This document shows positions 20,241 to 30,565 of a stretch of DNA of 64,000 nucleotides, piece after piece. Numbering within the stretch: the first letter of the stretch is position 1; each line of letters begins with the position of its first letter. The stretch spans positions 1-64,000 of the forward strand of contig NZ_AKJW01000010.1 in NCBI RefSeq assembly GCF_000282135.1, in the 5' to 3' direction. The stretch is from Herbaspirillum sp. CF444 (GTDB taxonomy: Bacteria > Pseudomonadota > Gammaproteobacteria > Burkholderiales > Burkholderiaceae_D). The notes under the pieces are model-generated. The model searched no databases, had not been told where the DNA came from, and worked only from the letters and a program-made list of their open reading frames with translations. Both the position numbers and the translations under genes were made by a program.

Positions 20241-21029
20241 TTATCGGATGATGCCACGAGAGGAGGATGCGATGAATTCGCGCATCAGACGGATATGTGC
20301 GGCGGACTCGGGAGATTTTTCTTCTTGCTCCAGCAATGCCTGCCGGGCTTCTTCAAGCGGCAAACCGGAACGATAGACGGCCTTGTATGCACGCTTGATC
20401 GCCGCAATCTGCTCCGGCGTGAAACCGCGACGCTTCAAGCCTTCGCTGTTGATGCCTGCAGGCACGGCGCGATTGCCGGCTGCGGTGACGAAAGGCGGAA
20501 TATCCTGGCTGACCGCCGCGGTGAAAGCGGTCATTGCATGCGCGCCGATATGGCAGAACTGGTGCACCGACGTAAAGCCGCCCAGGAACACCCAGTCGCC
20601 CAGATGCACGTGACCGGCGAGCGTGGCGTTGTTGGCCAGAATGATATCGCTGCCAAGCTGGCAATCGTGCGCGATGTGCACGTATGCCATGATCCAGTTG
20701 TCGTTGCCGAGGCGGGTCACGCCTGCATCCTGCGTCGTCCCCAGATTGAAGGTGACGAATTCGCGGATGGTGTTGCGATCGCCGATCTCCAGACGGGTCG
20801 GCTCGCCGGCGTATTTCTTGTCCTGCGGCGCAGCGCCCAGGGAACCGAACTGGAAAATCTGGTTGTCGCGGCCGATGGTCGTATGGCCTTCGATCACGAC
20901 GTGCGGACCGACTTTCGTACCGGCGCCGATGCGGACATTGGCGCCAATGACCGAGTAAGCGCCGACCTCGACCGTTGAATCAAGCTGGGCGCCCGACTCG
21001 ATGACGGCGGTAGGATGGATGCGCGACAT
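20241..21029 (-). CDS. lpxA: UDP-N-acetylglucosamine acyltransferase
   Basis: LpxA performs the first step of lipid A synthesis, moving a 3-hydroxyacyl chain from ACP to UDP-GlcNAc. The 262-residue protein is a left-handed beta-helix built of hexapeptide repeats ([20 protein letters not shown] and similar) with a helical C-terminal domain. The catalytic histidine is His121 in [10 protein letters not shown]. Family motif [20 protein letters not shown] is present. It lies 3 bp after fabZ and 1 bp before lpxB. Chain-length preference cannot be read with certainty. Confidence 0.97.
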   Translation of the reverse strand: MSRIHPTAVIESGAQLDSTVEVGAYSVIGANVRIGAGTKVGPHVVIEGHTTIGRDNQIFQFGSLGAAPQDKKYAGEPTRLEIGDRNTIREFVTFNLGTTQDAGVTRLGNDNWIMAYVHIAHDCQLGSDIILANNATLAGHVHLGDWVFLGGFTSVHQFCHIGAHAMTAFTAAVSQDIPPFVTAAGNRAVPAGINSEGLKRRGFTPEQIAAIKRAYKAVYRSGLPLEEARQALLEQEEKSPESAAHIRLMREFIASSSRGIIR

Positions 21030-21032
21030 GAT

Positions 21033-21497
21033 TTAGCCTGCCTGGCTGGCGTCGCTGGCGTTGCGCATGGTGCACATCAGGTCGCCTTCGACCGCAACCT
21101 GGCCGTCAACTGTCGCCACCGCCTTGTACTTCCAGATGCCGCGGGCGCGACGGGTAATTTCCACATGCATCTTCAACTGGTCGCCCGGTTCTACCGGACG
21201 CTTGAAGCGCGCGTTGTCGATGCCGACGAAATACACGACGGTATTGGCGTCGGGCTTGCGGCCTTCGGTCAGGAAAGACAGCAAGGCGGCAGTCTGCGCC
21301 AGCGCTTCGATCATCAATACGCCCGGCATCACCGGTTTGTGCGGAAAATGGCCGTTGAAGAACTCTTCATTGACGGTCACGTTCTTGATGGCGGTGATGT
21401 CCTTGCCGCTTTCCCATGCGAGGACGCGGTCGACCAGCAACAGCGGATAGCGGTGCGGGAGGTATTCTTTGATTTGATTGATGTCGAGACTAGTCAT
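21033..21497 (-). CDS. fabZ: 3-hydroxyacyl-ACP dehydratase FabZ
   Basis: FabZ dehydrates 3-hydroxyacyl-ACP in fatty acid elongation and competes with LpxA and LpxD for hydroxyacyl-ACP. The 154-residue hot-dog-fold protein has the catalytic His50 in [13 protein letters not shown] and the catalytic Glu64 in MIEALAQ. The start overlaps the lpxD stop by 4 bp (ATGA), which couples translation of lipid A and fatty acid enzymes. Confidence 0.97.
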   Translation of the reverse strand: MTSLDINQIKEYLPHRYPLLLVDRVLAWESGKDITAIKNVTVNEEFFNGHFPHKPVMPGVLMIEALAQTAALLSFLTEGRKPDANTVVYFVGIDNARFKRPVEPGDQLKMHVEITRRARGIWKYKAVATVDGQVAVEGDLMCTMRNASDASQAG

Positions 21498-22567
21498 TTT
21501 TTTTGCTCAGTATTTTGCGCAGTAAGCTGCTCTGTAAGCGATTTGATCGATTTTTCCAACGCACGGATTTTCTCACGCATTGCGCCCAGATTGCGCACCA
21601 ATGCTGCTGATTTTTCCCATTCTCCATGCTTGGCGATAGGATAAAAGCCGGTATATTGCCCTGGCTCCAGGATCGAACGCAGCGCCAGCGTGCCCGCCGA
21701 GACGTGCACCTTGTCGGCAATCGTAATATGGCCGTGAATCATTGCGGCGCCGCCGATCGAGCAGTATTTGCCGATTTTGGCGCTGCCGGCGATCCCGGCG
21801 CAAGCCGCAATCGCGGTATGCGCGCCGATATGGCAGTTGTGCGCAATCTGAATCTGGTTGTCGAGTTTGACGCCGTCTTCCAGCACCGTGTCGGACAAGG
21901 CGCCGCGGTCAATCGTCGTATTGGCGCCGATTTCAACGTCGTTGCCGATGACCACCCTGCCCACCTGCGGAATCTTGATCCAGGCGCCGCCTTCATTGGC
22001 GAAGCCGAAGCCGTCGGCGCCAATCACCACGCCCGAATGCACGATGCCGCGCTCGCCGATTTCGCAGCCGGCATGAAACGTCGCACGCGCATAAAAATGC
22101 GTGTCGGCGCCAATTCGTGCATTGCGTCCGACATAGCTGCCCGCATCGATCACTACGCGTTCGCCGATCACGGCACCGGCCTCAATGACGACTTGCGGTC
22201 CGATGGTCGCGCTTGCCGCCACTTGCGCCGTTGCATCAACGCAGGCGCTGGGGTGAATGCCTGCCGCAACCGGCACCGCAGCCTGCGCCGCAAACAACTG
22301 CGCTGCGCGCGCAAAATAAGCATAGGGATTCTTGGCGACGATGCGCGCACCCTGATAGCCGACGATGGCCGCATCATCCGCTTCGGACAAAATCAACGCG
22401 GCAGCCTGCGTTTGCTCTGCCTGGGTTCGAAACTTGGGGTTGGAAAGGAACGTGATGTGCAACGACGTCGCAGCATCCAGAGGCGCGATACCGCTGACAT
22501 CAATCAGCGCATCGCCTTTTAGCTGGCCACCCAAGCGTTCGACCAACTGTTCTAGCCGAATACTCAT
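21494..22567 (-). CDS. lpxD: UDP-3-O-(3-hydroxyacyl)glucosamine N-acyltransferase
   Basis: LpxD adds the second hydroxyacyl chain, on the 2-amino group, in lipid A synthesis. The 357-residue protein has an N-terminal uridine-binding domain ([20 protein letters not shown]) and a long left-handed beta-helix. The catalytic histidine lies in [18 protein letters not shown], and a C-terminal helix binds ACP ([19 protein letters not shown]). It follows ompH by 110 bp that include a hairpin, and overlaps fabZ by 4 bp. Confidence 0.96.
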   Translation of the reverse strand: MSIRLEQLVERLGGQLKGDALIDVSGIAPLDAATSLHITFLSNPKFRTQAEQTQAAALILSEADDAAIVGYQGARIVAKNPYAYFARAAQLFAAQAAVPVAAGIHPSACVDATAQVAASATIGPQVVIEAGAVIGERVVIDAGSYVGRNARIGADTHFYARATFHAGCEIGERGIVHSGVVIGADGFGFANEGGAWIKIPQVGRVVIGNDVEIGANTTIDRGALSDTVLEDGVKLDNQIQIAHNCHIGAHTAIAACAGIAGSAKIGKYCSIGGAAMIHGHITIADKVHVSAGTLALRSILEPGQYTGFYPIAKHGEWEKSAALVRNLGAMREKIRALEKSIKSLTEQLTAQNTEQKK

Positions 22568-22605
22568 CTTGGCCTTCTTGGATTATTGCGCTACCTGCTC
22601 AAGCA

Positions 22606-22642
22606 ACGCAGATTGGCGATTTCCCTTCGGGTCAATCTGCGT
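22606..22642. other. stem-loop between ompH and lpxD
   Basis: A perfect 10-bp inverted repeat (22606-22615 with 22633-22642) encloses a smaller CCC-TTC-GGG hairpin. On the minus strand it lies 36 bp after the ompH stop and 38 bp before the lpxD start, and no U-tract follows it. It may mark an mRNA processing or stability element rather than a terminator. Confidence 0.55.
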
Positions 22643-22677
22643 GCCTGGGGTAAGCATGGTGATAATGTGACGCGGAC

Positions 22678-23199
22678 TTACTTCGCCAGTTCTTTCAGGA
22701 CCTTGTCGGTGATATCGATGCGCTTGCTGGCGTAGACGGCTTCCTGGAAGACGATGTCGTATTTCTCCGCTTCAGCGATCTGGCGAATCACCTTGTTGGT
22801 GCGTTCCAGAACGACCGACAACTCTTCGTTGCGGCGTTGATTCAGGTCTTCGCGGAATTCGCGTTGCTTGCGTTGAAACTCCTTGTCGATATCGGCCAGG
22901 TCGCGCTGGCGCTTGACGCGTTCCGACTCGGACAGAATCGCAGCATCCTTGTCCAGCTTGTCCGACTGCGCCTTCAGGCGCGCGGCCATATCCTGAATGT
23001 CTTTTTCGCGCTTGGCAAACTCGGCTTCCAACTTGGTTTGCGCAGCTTTGGCAGGCACGGCTTCGCGGAAAATGCGCTCAGTGCTGACAAAGGCGATTTT
23101 GGACTCCTGGGCGTGTACGTTTGCAAACGACAACATGCCGACAGCCAGCGTTGCAGCTTGGATCGACATCAATGATTTAGTAATAAACTTCAAGATCAT
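22678..23199 (-). CDS. skp: periplasmic OmpH/Skp chaperone
   Basis: OmpH/Skp forms a trimeric jellyfish-shaped chaperone that carries unfolded outer-membrane proteins across the periplasm to BamA, encoded just upstream. The precursor is 173 residues with a signal peptide (about 1-30, cleavage after NVHA) and long charged coiled-coil arms. The family ending DITDKVLKELAK is present. The GGAG at 23204-23201 is only one base from ATG 23199 but 7 bases from an in-frame TTG at 23193, so the real start may be the TTG (MKFITKSLMS...). The effect on the mature protein is nil. Confidence 0.93.
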   Translation of the reverse strand: MILKFITKSLMSIQAATLAVGMLSFANVHAQESKIAFVSTERIFREAVPAKAAQTKLEAEFAKREKDIQDMAARLKAQSDKLDKDAAILSESERVKRQRDLADIDKEFQRKQREFREDLNQRRNEELSVVLERTNKVIRQIAEAEKYDIVFQEAVYASKRIDITDKVLKELAK

Positions 23200-23244
23200 T
23201 CTCCGTAATACAGATTTCTATTATGCCATGTGCTGATCTCGCGA

Positions 23245-25617
23245 TCAGAACCCGGTTCCCAGCTGGAACTGGAAGTTTTGCGCCTTGTCGCCGGTCTTCG
23301 CGTTCAACGGCTTGCCGTAACTCAGTTTCAACGGGCCGATTGGCGAAATCCAGCTGATACCAATACCAGTGGAATAACGCAAGTCGTTGATTTTAATACG
23401 TTCGCCATCGGCAAACACGTTACCGCCGTCGACGAAGGTAAACCAGCGCAAACTGCGGTCCTGGCCCGAACCAGGGAATGGGAATTGCAATTCCACGTTG
23501 GCGATCAGACGCGATGCACCACCCATGGAGTCGCCGTATTGGTCTTTCAGATTACCCAGCGACGAGGCTTCATAGCCGCGCACGGTGCCGATGCCACCCG
23601 CGTAGTAATTCTTGAAAATCGGGTAAGGTTTGCCGCCGAAGCCCTTGCCATAGTCGACTTCTCCATTCCAGGCCAGCGTCGCCGCGTTGCTCCAGAACGG
23701 CTGGAAGTATTGATGTTGGTAACTCGCGCGATAGTATTGCAAAGTACCGATACCCGACACTTCCAGATTGGCGCGTTGATAGGTGCCCTTGGTCGGCACC
23801 AGTGCGCTGTCCCGGCTGTCGCGCTGCCATGCGACCGTGAGCGGGAAGCTGGTTGTGGTAGCGGTGCCGATACCGCAAGTCGAATCGTTGATGACGTCAC
23901 AGCCTGCCGAACCGGTGCCGCTGCCGAAATCGCGGACGTATTGACGATACAAGCTCGGGCTGGTGCTATCGGTATCGACCTTGGTATTTTCAACGCCGAC
24001 GCCGAAGAAGACGCGATCCAGCTCGGAGAACGGAACGCCGAATTTGACATTGCCGCCGATGGTTTTCACGCGGTAGTCACCCGTGGTATATGCCGATGGG
24101 CGAATGGTGCGCAGAAACACTTCATAGGTGCGGCTGATGCCGTCGTCCGTGAAGTAGGGATTGGTCTGCGAAACGGCAATCGTACGATAGCGCGAGCTCG
24201 TGTTGATGTCGATGCCGACCGTGTTACCGCTGCCGAACGCATTTTCCTGGGAAATGGAACCCGTCAGGCTCAGCTTGTCCGTTTGCGAGAAACCGGCGCC
24301 GATCATGATGTTGCCGGTCGGTTTTTCTTCGACCTTCATGTTGACGTCGATCTGGTCGGTGCTGTTCGGCACTTCCGGCGTCTCGATGTTGACTTCCTTG
24401 AAGTAACCCAGGCGGTCGACGCGATCGCGCGACAATTTGATCTTTTCACCGTCGTACCACGAGTCTTCAAACTGGCGGAACTCGCGGCGAATGACCTCGT
24501 CGCGGGTCTTGGTGTTGCCGGCGATGTTGATGTGGCGCACATACACGCGCTTGCCCGGGTCGACCATGATGGTGAAGGCCACTTCCTTCTTCTCGCGATC
24601 GACGTTCGGATTGGCATTGACGTTGGCAAAAGCGTAACCGAAATTGCCGAGACGTTCGCTGATCTTCTTTGTGCTGTCGGTGAGCTTGGCGCCGGAATAC
24701 ACGTCGCCCTTTTTCAGTTGAACCAATGCTGTCAGATCGTCCTGCATGCCGAACATTTCGCCATCGAGCTTGATGCTGGAAACAGTGTACTTTTCACCTT
24801 CATTGATGTTGATGGTGATGTAGATGTCTTTCTTGTCCGGGGTAATCGAGACTTGCGTGGACTCGACCTGCATCTCGAGGTAACCGCGATCCAGATAGTA
24901 GGAGCGCAAGGACTCGATGTCGCCGGCCAGCTTCTGCTTGGAATATTGGTCGGCCTTGGTGTACCAGGTAAACCAGCCCGGCGTCGTCAATTTCAGCTGA
25001 TCGCGCAGGTTGCCGTCGGAGAATGCCTTGTTGCCGACAATGTTGATTTGCTTGATGCGCGAAACGTCGCCTTCATCCACCGCAAAACTCACCGCGACGC
25101 GATTGCGCTCAACCGGCGTCACTGTCGTGGTGACCTTGGCGCCGTACAAGCCGCGTGACAGGTATTGGCGCTTCAGCTCCTGCTCCGCGCGATCGACTTG
25201 CGACTTGTCAAAAATGCGCGATTCGCCGACGCCGATTTCCTTGAGCGCTTTGGTGAGCTGTTCCTTGTCGAATTCCTTGATTCCGGTGAAGTCGACGCTG
25301 GCGATCGCCGGGCGTTCTTCCACTTGCACCACGAGCACGTCGCCTTCGGCTTCAACGCGAACGTCCTTGAAGAAACCGGTGGCATACAGCGCCTTGATCG
25401 CGGCGGTGCCTTTTTCGTCGGTGAAGGTGTCGCCCACGCGGACCGGCAAGTAGCTGAACACGGTGCCCGCTTCGGTACGCTGGATGCCTTCGACGCGAAT
25501 GTCCTTGACCACGAACGGTTCAACAGCGAACGCCTGGTTGCAGACGGCGAGCGCAGCAGCGGCGATCAGGCTACGGGAAAAAGTCGGTGCAGGGAAATGC
25601 GCGGAATGTAAGTTCAT
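23245..25617 (-). CDS. bamA: outer membrane protein assembly factor BamA
   Basis: BamA is the essential Omp85 insertase for outer-membrane beta-barrel proteins. The 790-residue precursor has a signal peptide (about 1-32, ending NQAFAV), five POTRA domains (from VKDIRVEGIQRTEAGTVFSY, spanning about 35-435) and a 16-stranded barrel. The barrel includes the lid-loop motif VRGYEASSLGN and ends in FQFQLGTGF, with the terminal Phe that outer-membrane proteins use for recognition. It follows rseP and precedes ompH in the same direction, the conserved proteobacterial order. Confidence 0.97.
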   Translation of the reverse strand: MNLHSAHFPAPTFSRSLIAAAALAVCNQAFAVEPFVVKDIRVEGIQRTEAGTVFSYLPVRVGDTFTDEKGTAAIKALYATGFFKDVRVEAEGDVLVVQVEERPAIASVDFTGIKEFDKEQLTKALKEIGVGESRIFDKSQVDRAEQELKRQYLSRGLYGAKVTTTVTPVERNRVAVSFAVDEGDVSRIKQINIVGNKAFSDGNLRDQLKLTTPGWFTWYTKADQYSKQKLAGDIESLRSYYLDRGYLEMQVESTQVSITPDKKDIYITININEGEKYTVSSIKLDGEMFGMQDDLTALVQLKKGDVYSGAKLTDSTKKISERLGNFGYAFANVNANPNVDREKKEVAFTIMVDPGKRVYVRHINIAGNTKTRDEVIRREFRQFEDSWYDGEKIKLSRDRVDRLGYFKEVNIETPEVPNSTDQIDVNMKVEEKPTGNIMIGAGFSQTDKLSLTGSISQENAFGSGNTVGIDINTSSRYRTIAVSQTNPYFTDDGISRTYEVFLRTIRPSAYTTGDYRVKTIGGNVKFGVPFSELDRVFFGVGVENTKVDTDSTSPSLYRQYVRDFGSGTGSAGCDVINDSTCGIGTATTTSFPLTVAWQRDSRDSALVPTKGTYQRANLEVSGIGTLQYYRASYQHQYFQPFWSNAATLAWNGEVDYGKGFGGKPYPIFKNYYAGGIGTVRGYEASSLGNLKDQYGDSMGGASRLIANVELQFPFPGSGQDRSLRWFTFVDGGNVFADGERIKINDLRYSTGIGISWISPIGPLKLSYGKPLNAKTGDKAQNFQFQLGTGF

Positions 25618-25724
25618 TAGCTATCGTTTATTAACTATGTTTTTTGCTGACCGTTTGTTACAACGGCCGAACATATGTAAAGTCAAAAACCATCCTTGCC
25701 ATCAGGACGGCTTGGGACGAATCC

Positions 25725-27089
25725 TTAAAACATCAGACGGACAATGTCGTTGAATGCGGCAACGATCATCAATGTCATCAAAATACCGAGACCGGCACGT
25801 TGAGCAATTTCCCCAAAGCGCTCAGAAACAGGACGGCCGGTCAAAATCTCCAGCGAATAATACAGCAAATGGCCGCCATCTAAAACCGGGATGGGGAGCA
25901 GGTTCATCACCCCGAGACTGATGCTGATAAACGCGATGAAGCTCAGGTAGCTGACCAGGCCGACTTTGGCAGTCTGTCCGGCATAGTCCGCGATGGTAAT
26001 CGGGCCGGTAATATTTTTCCATGAAACCTGGCCGACGATCATTTTTCCGATCATCTTCAGCGTCATCGCGCTGGTGTCCCAGGTCTTCTCGGCGCCCTTG
26101 GCAATCGCGGTCCACGGCGCATCGCTGATGACGATCATTTCCGGCGCCAACGGTACTTCCACTTTGATGCGCCCTATCGTCTGGCCGTTGTCGCTCAGCG
26201 TATCGGGGGTAACCTGAACGCGGAATTCGCGCTGACCGCGCAAGCCATGCAACAACAACTGCTTTCCTGGAGAAGACCGGACCAGTTCGACCAATGCCAG
26301 GCCGTCCTTGATCTGGACGCCGTTCACGTCAAGGATCAAATCGCCCTTTTGCAAACCGGCCAGCATGGCCGGACCATCCATGATTTTCCCCAAGATGGCC
26401 GGAGGACGCGCCAGGGTCAAACCGAGCTTCGCCAGGAAATCGCTCTCGAGGTCCTTGCCCGAGAGGCCGTCGAGCGACACATTGACCGTATTCAGCAACT
26501 TGCCGCCGCTGGGACCGTTGTTGACGCGTTCGACATCCATCCGCGCAGGTGTCTTTTCAAGCACATGCTGCATCAGTTCCCAACGCACTTCGGACCAGGT
26601 CTGAACAGGCACGCCGTTGATCGCGGTGATGGTTTCGCCCCCGCGCAGGCCTGCCTGATAGGCCGCGGTTTGCTCGGCCATCGGACGCAGCTTGGGAACA
26701 GGTTCGGGAATGCCGTGCATGAACAGACCGGCAAACAAGAGAATGGCGAGGATGAAGTTGGCCAGCGGACCGGCGGCGACGATCGCGATGCGACGCCAGA
26801 CCGATTGGCGTGTGAATTCGCGCTTGAGGTCCTGCGGCGACATGTCGCCGACATCCTGCTCGCGGGCATCGAGCATCTTGACGTAACCGCCCAGCGGCAA
26901 AATCGACAATGCCCACTCGGTCTGATCGCGGCCGAAACGGCGCGACCAGATCACGCGCCCCATCCCGACCGAAAAACGCAACACCTTGACGCCGCACAAG
27001 CGCGCCACCCAATAATGCCCCAGTTCGTGCACGACAACCAGCGTGCCGAGAGCGACCATGAAGGCCAACAAAGTGTGCAACAGATTCAT
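25725..27089 (-). CDS. rseP: site-2 protease RseP
   Basis: RseP is an intramembrane zinc metalloprotease that cuts anti-sigma factors (RseA-type) and signal-peptide remnants, linking outer-membrane stress to sigma-E. The 454-residue protein has HELGH at 21-25 in the first membrane helix, two central PDZ domains and the third zinc ligand in PIPVLDGGHLL near the C-terminus. The start at 27089 (MNLLHTLLAF) is the family N-terminus. The frame extends to 27125 but would overlap dxr. The dxr stop lies 10 bp upstream, and bamA follows. Confidence 0.96.
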   Translation of the reverse strand: MNLLHTLLAFMVALGTLVVVHELGHYWVARLCGVKVLRFSVGMGRVIWSRRFGRDQTEWALSILPLGGYVKMLDAREQDVGDMSPQDLKREFTRQSVWRRIAIVAAGPLANFILAILLFAGLFMHGIPEPVPKLRPMAEQTAAYQAGLRGGETITAINGVPVQTWSEVRWELMQHVLEKTPARMDVERVNNGPSGGKLLNTVNVSLDGLSGKDLESDFLAKLGLTLARPPAILGKIMDGPAMLAGLQKGDLILDVNGVQIKDGLALVELVRSSPGKQLLLHGLRGQREFRVQVTPDTLSDNGQTIGRIKVEVPLAPEMIVISDAPWTAIAKGAEKTWDTSAMTLKMIGKMIVGQVSWKNITGPITIADYAGQTAKVGLVSYLSFIAFISISLGVMNLLPIPVLDGGHLLYYSLEILTGRPVSERFGEIAQRAGLGILMTLMIVAAFNDIVRLMF

Positions 27090-27099
27090 GACAGGAAGA

Positions 27100-28272
27100 T
27101 CATAAGGACAAGCAGGATTGTGCAATCGAGCGGGCCTGCTGATCTTGCTCGATCAGGGCGTCGATATCGGCGACAGGGCCATGGGGAAGCTTATCCATGA
27201 CGCGGGCGATCACTTGATCAATCATGCGGAATCCGATTTCTTGATTCAGGAATGCCTGGACGGCAACTTCATTGGCGGCATTAAGAATGGCCGCCGAGCT
27301 GCCTCCGGCTTGCAGTGCATCATACGCCAGTTTGAGACACGGAAAGCGCCCAAAGTCGGGACGCTCGAAAAATAGTTGACCGATCCCGGCCAGGTCCAGC
27401 TGGGCCACTCCGGACGCGATGCGCTCCGGATAGGCCAGCGCGTTGGCGATCGGCGTGCGCATGTCCGGGTTGCCCAGTTGGGCCAGGACGGAGCCGTCGA
27501 TGTAGGACACCATCGAATGAATCACGCTTTGCGGATGAATCATGACCTCGATCTTGTCGGCCGGCGCGCCAAACAGCCAGTGCGCTTCGATGACTTCCAG
27601 CCCCTTGTTCATCATGGTGGCGGAATCCACCGATATCTTGCGCCCCATGACCCATTTCGGGTGTGCCACGGCCTCTTCCGGCGTCACGCTGTCGAGTGTA
27701 GCGACGTCGCGCTTGAGGAACGGACCGCCCGATGCGGTCAGCAGAATCCTGGCAATGCCGGCATCCGGCAAGGACCGGCGATAGTCATGCGGCAGGCATT
27801 GAAAAATTGCATTGTGTTCACTGTCGATCGGCAGCAAAGTTGCCTTGTGCTGGGCCACGGCGTCGATCAGCAATTGACCGGACATGACCAGCGCTTCCTT
27901 GTTGGCCAGCAGAATTTTCTTGCCGCTGCGTGCCGCAGCCAACGTCGACGCCAGCCCCGCCGCGCCGACGATTGCCGCCATGACGATATCGCATTCGGCC
28001 GCGCTCGCCACGTCGCATAGCGCCTGCGCTCCGTACAGCACTTCGGTACGCAATTGACTTGCCTTGAGCTTTTGTTGCAGTTCCTGCGCGGCCTGTGCCG
28101 TACCGACCACCGCCAGCTTCGGCTGAAAGCGGACGCACTGCGCCGCGAGCTCATCCACGCGCGAATGTGCGGTCAAGGCGTACACCCGATAACGATCGGG
28201 ATGACGCGCTACGACATCCAGCGTCGAAACGCCGATGGAACCGGTGGAGCCGAGAACGGTAATTGCCTGCAT
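27100..28272 (-). CDS. dxr: 1-deoxy-D-xylulose 5-phosphate reductoisomerase
   Basis: Dxr makes 2-C-methyl-D-erythritol 4-phosphate, the committed step of the MEP isoprenoid pathway, using NADPH and a divalent metal. The 390-residue protein has the NADPH loop [30 protein letters not shown] and the active-site region [14 protein letters not shown]. The loop ASGGPFL closes on substrate and is followed by [20 protein letters not shown]. The product pathway supplies undecaprenyl synthesis by UppS two genes upstream. Confidence 0.97.
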   Translation of the reverse strand: MQAITVLGSTGSIGVSTLDVVARHPDRYRVYALTAHSRVDELAAQCVRFQPKLAVVGTAQAAQELQQKLKASQLRTEVLYGAQALCDVASAAECDIVMAAIVGAAGLASTLAAARSGKKILLANKEALVMSGQLLIDAVAQHKATLLPIDSEHNAIFQCLPHDYRRSLPDAGIARILLTASGGPFLKRDVATLDSVTPEEAVAHPKWVMGRKISVDSATMMNKGLEVIEAHWLFGAPADKIEVMIHPQSVIHSMVSYIDGSVLAQLGNPDMRTPIANALAYPERIASGVAQLDLAGIGQLFFERPDFGRFPCLKLAYDALQAGGSSAAILNAANEVAVQAFLNQEIGFRMIDQVIARVMDKLPHGPVADIDALIEQDQQARSIAQSCLSL

Positions 28273-28279
28273 GAAATTC

Positions 28280-29095
28280 CTACAACCAGAGATCGATCAG
28301 TGCCGCCAGCGGCAAAACCGGGATCAGGGCATCGATCCGATCCAATACGCCGCCATGTCCCGGCAGCAGATTGCTGCTGTCCTTGAAACCCGCGCGGCGC
28401 TTCAATTGCGATTCGAACAAATCGCCGACGACGCTGGCGGCAACCAGCAAGGTCATCACAATGATGAAACCGGTCCAGCCGAAGCGTCCATACAAGCGCC
28501 CCGAAAACGTATCGCCGTCGACGTATATCACCACGGCAGCCGCAATCACCAGAACCGCAAGCCAGCCGCCGACCGCGCCTTCCCAGGATTTCCCCGGTGA
28601 AATCGACGGCGCCAGCTTGTGTCGGCCGAATCCCTTGCCGGCGAAATAAGCGCCGATATCCGCCACCCAGACGATCGCCATGACCGACAGCAAGTACAAC
28701 GGAGAATGTTGAAACAGGGAAACAATCGCAATGAAGCAGCCCATCAACGCCAGCGTGTAAGTCACGCTGAGCAGGCGATTGCCGGTGGTGCCCAGCGCAG
28801 GCAGTCCAAGCTTCAGCGCCGGCACGAAGCGAATCACCCACAAAGCCACGCACAAAGCGAACACGATACGCACGCTCGGCAAACCGTAAACAAAAACGAT
28901 GATCGCATAGCCGACGGCCCAGAAACCCGCCCAGACTTGCGGCCGCGACAGGCGAAACAGACGCAGCCCTTCCCAGGCGCCGGCGGCAAAAAACGCCAGC
29001 GTCACTACGGCAAATGCAAAGAAATTATTCAAAAAGAGGATCGGCAACAAAATTGCCAGGAGAACCAACGCCGTGATGACACGCGTTTTTAGCAT
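28280..29095 (-). CDS. cdsA: phosphatidate cytidylyltransferase
   Basis: CdsA makes CDP-diacylglycerol from phosphatidate and CTP, the precursor of all the major phospholipids. It is a polytopic inner-membrane enzyme of 271 residues with about eight hydrophobic segments. The family signature covers [13 protein letters not shown] and later [20 protein letters not shown] with [13 protein letters not shown]. The start at 29095 ([13 protein letters not shown]) shares one base with the uppS stop (TGATG), implying coupled translation. A longer frame from 29209 would lie inside uppS and is rejected. Confidence 0.96.
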   Translation of the reverse strand: MLKTRVITALVLLAILLPILFLNNFFAFAVVTLAFFAAGAWEGLRLFRLSRPQVWAGFWAVGYAIIVFVYGLPSVRIVFALCVALWVIRFVPALKLGLPALGTTGNRLLSVTYTLALMGCFIAIVSLFQHSPLYLLSVMAIVWVADIGAYFAGKGFGRHKLAPSISPGKSWEGAVGGWLAVLVIAAAVVIYVDGDTFSGRLYGRFGWTGFIIVMTLLVAASVVGDLFESQLKRRAGFKDSSNLLPGHGGVLDRIDALIPVLPLAALIDLWL

Positions 29096-29853
29096 CAGGA
29101 AACCTTTTTCTGCTCGACCAATTGCTCGCTGGTGCGACCGAAACGCCGTTCGCGCTGGCGATAGGAGTCGATCGCCTTGTCCAGCTCCGTCCCATCGAAA
29201 TCGGGCCAATAGGTCTCGGTGAAATACAGTTCGCTATAGGCAAGCTGCCATAGCAGGAAATTGGAAATACGCTCTTCGCCGCCGGTACGGATGAACAAAT
29301 CCGGTTCCGGAGCATAAGCCATCGCCAGATGAGGAGTTAATTGCTCTTCAGAAAAATCGGTGACGCCCGGCTGCTCCCTGAGCATCTTGCCGACCGCCTG
29401 CATGATGTCCCAGCGACCGCCGTAGTTGGCGCAAATCGTCAGCGTCAGCCGCGTGTTGCCGGCGGTCTGCGCTTCGGCCTTGGCCACCATGTCCTGCAGT
29501 TTTGCATCAAAGCGACTGAGATCGCCCACCACGCGCAAGCGAATATCGTTTGCGTGCATCTTGCCGACTTCGCGCTCCAGCGCCGTCATGAACAAACGCA
29601 TCAGCAAAGAGACTTCGTCCGCGGGACGCCGCCAGTTTTCCGAGCTGAACGCAAACAGCGTGAGATATTCCACGCCGCGCTGCGAGCATGCCTCGACGAT
29701 CGTGCGTACCGCCTCGACGCCTTTGACGTGCCCTGCCACGCGCGGCAAAAAGCGTTTGGTCGCCCAACGTCCGTTGCCATCCATGATGATGGCAACATGA
29801 CGCGGCACCGCGGAAACTTGCGGCACAGCCTGGGTTGAGCTTTTATAAGTCAT
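29095..29853 (-). CDS. uppS: undecaprenyl diphosphate synthase
   Basis: UppS is a cis-prenyltransferase that extends farnesyl diphosphate to the C55 carrier of peptidoglycan and O-antigen synthesis. The 252-residue protein has the catalytic Asp25 in [22 protein letters not shown] in the centre, and the late [20 protein letters not shown]. The start at 29853 (MTYKSS) is preferred. A longer in-frame extension to 29922 adds a basic stretch absent from the family. Confidence 0.96.
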   Translation of the reverse strand: MTYKSSTQAVPQVSAVPRHVAIIMDGNGRWATKRFLPRVAGHVKGVEAVRTIVEACSQRGVEYLTLFAFSSENWRRPADEVSLLMRLFMTALEREVGKMHANDIRLRVVGDLSRFDAKLQDMVAKAEAQTAGNTRLTLTICANYGGRWDIMQAVGKMLREQPGVTDFSEEQLTPHLAMAYAPEPDLFIRTGGEERISNFLLWQLAYSELYFTETYWPDFDGTELDKAIDSYRQRERRFGRTSEQLVEQKKVS

Positions 29854-29954
29854 ACAGTGTAAAAATCCAGGTGAGCGATGTTGCCGGCGCCGCATAACCA
29901 GCCTGGCGGCGCCACATCGCATGAATCATCGCATAAGCAGCCGCGACAATGCGC

Positions 29955-30515
29955 CTACACCGTCAGCACTTCTTTTTCTTTTTCCGCCACCAGCTTGTCG
30001 ACTTCGGCGACAAACTTGTCGGTCAGCTTCTGGATGTCGTCCTGGCCGCGACGCTCGTCGTCTTCGGAACAGACCTTGTCCTTGACCAGCTTCTTCAGAC
30101 CTTCGTTGGCATCGCGGCGGATGTTGCGGATCGAAATCTTGGTGTCTTCCGCTTCGCCCTTGACCAGCTTGACCATTTCCTTGCGACGCTCTTCCGTCAA
30201 CGGTGGGGTCGGCACGCGGATCAGCTCGCCCTGGGTTGCCGGATTCAGGCCCAGATCGGCTTCGCGAATCGCCTTTTCGACGGCTGCCAGCATTTTCTTT
30301 TCGTACGGTTGCACGCCAATAGTACGGGCGTCGATCAGCGTCAGGTTGGCGACTTGCGACAACTGCGTCGGCGAGCCGTAATAATCCACCTGGACATGAT
30401 CCAGGATACCGGTGTGGGCGCGACCAGTACGCACTTTGGCCAGATCGGCGCGCAGCGACTCGATCGACTTGGTCATTTTTTGTTCGGTGCTCTTCTTAAC
30501 GTCAGCGATGGTCAT
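29955..30515 (-). CDS. frr: ribosome recycling factor
   Basis: RRF works with EF-G to split post-termination ribosomes. The 186-residue length is normal. The three-helix domain includes [20 protein letters not shown] near the N-terminus and [20 protein letters not shown] in the second half. A strong AGGAGA ribosome site precedes ATG 30515. It lies 50 bp after pyrH in the conserved pyrH-frr order. Confidence 0.97.
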   Translation of the reverse strand: MTIADVKKSTEQKMTKSIESLRADLAKVRTGRAHTGILDHVQVDYYGSPTQLSQVANLTLIDARTIGVQPYEKKMLAAVEKAIREADLGLNPATQGELIRVPTPPLTEERRKEMVKLVKGEAEDTKISIRNIRRDANEGLKKLVKDKVCSEDDERRGQDDIQKLTDKFVAEVDKLVAEKEKEVLTV

Positions 30516-30565
30516 GCTGCTCTCCTGTCATCTAAAACTATCTTACTGTATTCGAAATACATACT

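Noticed and set aside
23230-25158. A 642-codon frame antisense to bamA
   Set aside because: Shadow of the high-GC codon use of bamA, with no recognisable motif.
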